Assembly: GCA_003021335.1 (NCBI GenBank)
Contig: PXQL01000057.1
Span: 1-7,700, forward strand
Length of the DNA stretch: 7,700 bases
Reading direction: 5' to 3'
DNA from: Halobacteriales archaeon QH_10_67_13
GTDB taxonomy: Archaea; Halobacteriota; Halobacteria; Halobacteriales; Haloarculaceae
Within the stretch, counting starts at the first letter, position 1. Each line of letters opens with the position of its first letter. The position numbers and the translations under genes are program-made. This document shows positions 7,198-7,700 of this stretch, one piece after another. The notes below the pieces were generated by a model, which made no database searches, was not told where the DNA came from, and saw only the letters and a list, made by a program, of their open reading frames with translations.

Positions 7198-7232
7198 AAA
7201 ACTGCGGAGGGAGCCACCGCTTCAGCGCGGGG
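7198..7232 (-). terminator. Hairpin and T run downstream of secG
   Basis: Seven bases after the secG stop, the minus strand reads an imperfect stem CCCCGCGC / GCGGTGG around a TGAA loop (7214-7232). TTTT follows at 7198-7201. This could end the short secG transcript before FAU-1. The plus-strand reading (CCACCGCTTCAGCGCGGGG followed by AGGCTATC) also resembles the right end of haloarchaeal IS200/IS605-type elements, an alternative described in the findings. Confidence 0.35.
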
Positions 7233-7238
7233 AGGCTA

Positions 7239-7400
7239 TCAAGCGAAGGCGTTGAGGAAGATGACGAGGATCCCGATCAGCGTGCTGAGCGTGACCACGG
7301 TCTTGGGGTCGAGGCGCAGCCCGTTGCTGTCCTCGGCGTCGAAGTACCGGACGAGTCCGGCACTCGACATCAGCCCCGATCCGCCGTCCTGCGAACTCAT
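7239..7400 (-). CDS. secG: Preprotein translocase subunit SecG (Sec61-beta homologue)
   Basis: The small subunit of the SecYEG protein-conducting channel in the cytoplasmic membrane; it is the archaeal counterpart of eukaryotic Sec61-beta. The 53-residue protein runs from ATG 7400 to TGA 7239. It has the archaeal layout: a short polar Gly/Ser-rich N-terminus (MSSQDGGSG), the conserved cytosolic motif [15 protein letters not shown] (residues 10-24), then LDPKTVV (30-36), which leads into one C-terminal transmembrane helix (about 35-53, ending NAFA). Length fits haloarchaeal SecG. It is too short for many gene finders, and a longer shadow frame (7222-7404) on the same strand competes with it. 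A strong BRE-TATA promoter lies just upstream. Confidence 0.93.
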   Translation of the reverse strand: MSSQDGGSGLMSSAGLVRYFDAEDSNGLRLDPKTVVTLSTLIGILVIFLNAFA

Positions 7401-7423
7401 ACACGAACGTTTCCGGGGGTCGA

Positions 7424-7438
7424 TACTAAGCGTTTCGC
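7424..7438 (-). promoter_or_regulatory. BRE plus TATA-like promoter of secG
   Basis: On the minus strand CGAAACG (7431-7437, BRE-like) is followed by CTTAGTA (7424-7430), centred about 27 bases before ATG 7400. This is the clearest archaeal promoter in the window and supports the secG start. Confidence 0.65.
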
Positions 7439-7531
7439 ACCGGCGCTGAGGCCCTCGGGACCTCCGACCTGCTCGAGGGAGTACGATCGGGAGACCGGAA
7501 TTCTGAAGCCGGCGGCTGTCTCGGTACGGAT

Positions 7532-7700
7532 ATGGAGCTGCGAGAGCGATACGGCGTGGCCCCCGAGCTGGCGTGGGTCGTGGCCTTCGTCGTCGGCGTC
7601 GCCGCGCTCGTGGTCGGGGCCCTCCTCTTCACCCAGCGGGTGTTCTGGGGGTTCATCTGGCAGTACTTCTGGGGACCGGTCCGGGCCGACGCGAACGGCG
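7532..7700 (+). CDS. DUF63 family membrane protein, N-terminal part only
   Basis: First 56 codons of a multi-span membrane protein of the archaeal DUF63 family, cut by the right edge. After a short charged start ([15 protein letters not shown]) there is one hydrophobic segment (about residues 14-34). The stretch [16 protein letters not shown] (41-56) then follows, resembling the family's conserved YFWGPVxADA signature. Function of the family is unknown. ATG 7532 is the natural start; no Shine-Dalgarno-like sequence or strong TATA box is evident, only a weak AT patch near 7499-7506. It is divergent from secG across 131 bases. Assignment rests on a short N-terminal piece, so some doubt remains. 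Confidence 0.75.
   Translation, partial: MELRERYGVAPELAWVVAFVVGVAALVVGALLFTQRVFWGFIWQYFWGPVRADANG

Noticed and set aside
7401..7531. Possible tRNA, small RNA or CRISPR repeat in the secG-DUF63 gap
   Set aside because: No cloverleaf, repeat-spacer pattern or stable long hairpin is visible; only the secG promoter stands out.

Overview
The window looks like ordinary chromosomal DNA from a haloarchaeon (class Halobacteria). The base composition is very GC-rich and the true proteins are acidic. The product families are typical of that class: Lhr-type helicase, DUF302, TrmB, RNase FAU-1, a 53-residue SecG/Sec61-beta and DUF63. Several genes have a TATA-like element about 26 bases upstream of the start codon, the usual arrangement for leaderless haloarchaeal transcripts. 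I cannot name the genus from the sequence.

Layout from left to right. Bases 1-1642 (minus) hold the N-terminal 547 codons of a large Lhr-family helicase that runs off the left edge. Bases 1698-2778 (minus) encode a LolA/DUF4367-like lipoprotein with a +1 frameshift near its C-terminus. Bases 2842-3285 (minus) encode a DUF302 protein. Bases 3435-4220 (minus) encode a TrmB-family regulator, divergent from a small multidrug resistance (SMR, EmrE-like) transporter at 4339-4677 (plus). The transporter converges, with only 6 bases between stop codons, on a threonine aldolase gene at 4684-5691 (minus). Upstream of that, on the same strand, is RNase FAU-1 at 5746-7099 (minus), which carries a second +1 frameshift. 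Next come secG at 7239-7400 (minus) and, divergent from it, the first 56 codons of a DUF63 membrane protein at 7532-7700 (plus).

No gene-free stretch exceeds 300 bases. The largest gaps (3286-3434, 4221-4338, 7100-7238 and 7401-7531) hold candidate promoters and short inverted repeats only. I see no tRNA, rRNA, CRISPR array, transposase or defence cluster.

The genes are mostly independent housekeeping functions: nucleic-acid unwinding, RNA processing, protein export, amino-acid breakdown. The one plausible functional pairing is the TrmB regulator with the divergent SMR exporter, with an 8-bp inverted repeat in the shared promoter region. The most actionable observations are the two frameshifts. 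Each is restored by removing a single G (plus strand) from a short G run, so both are either sequence errors or recent gene damage. I found no convincing new biological system.
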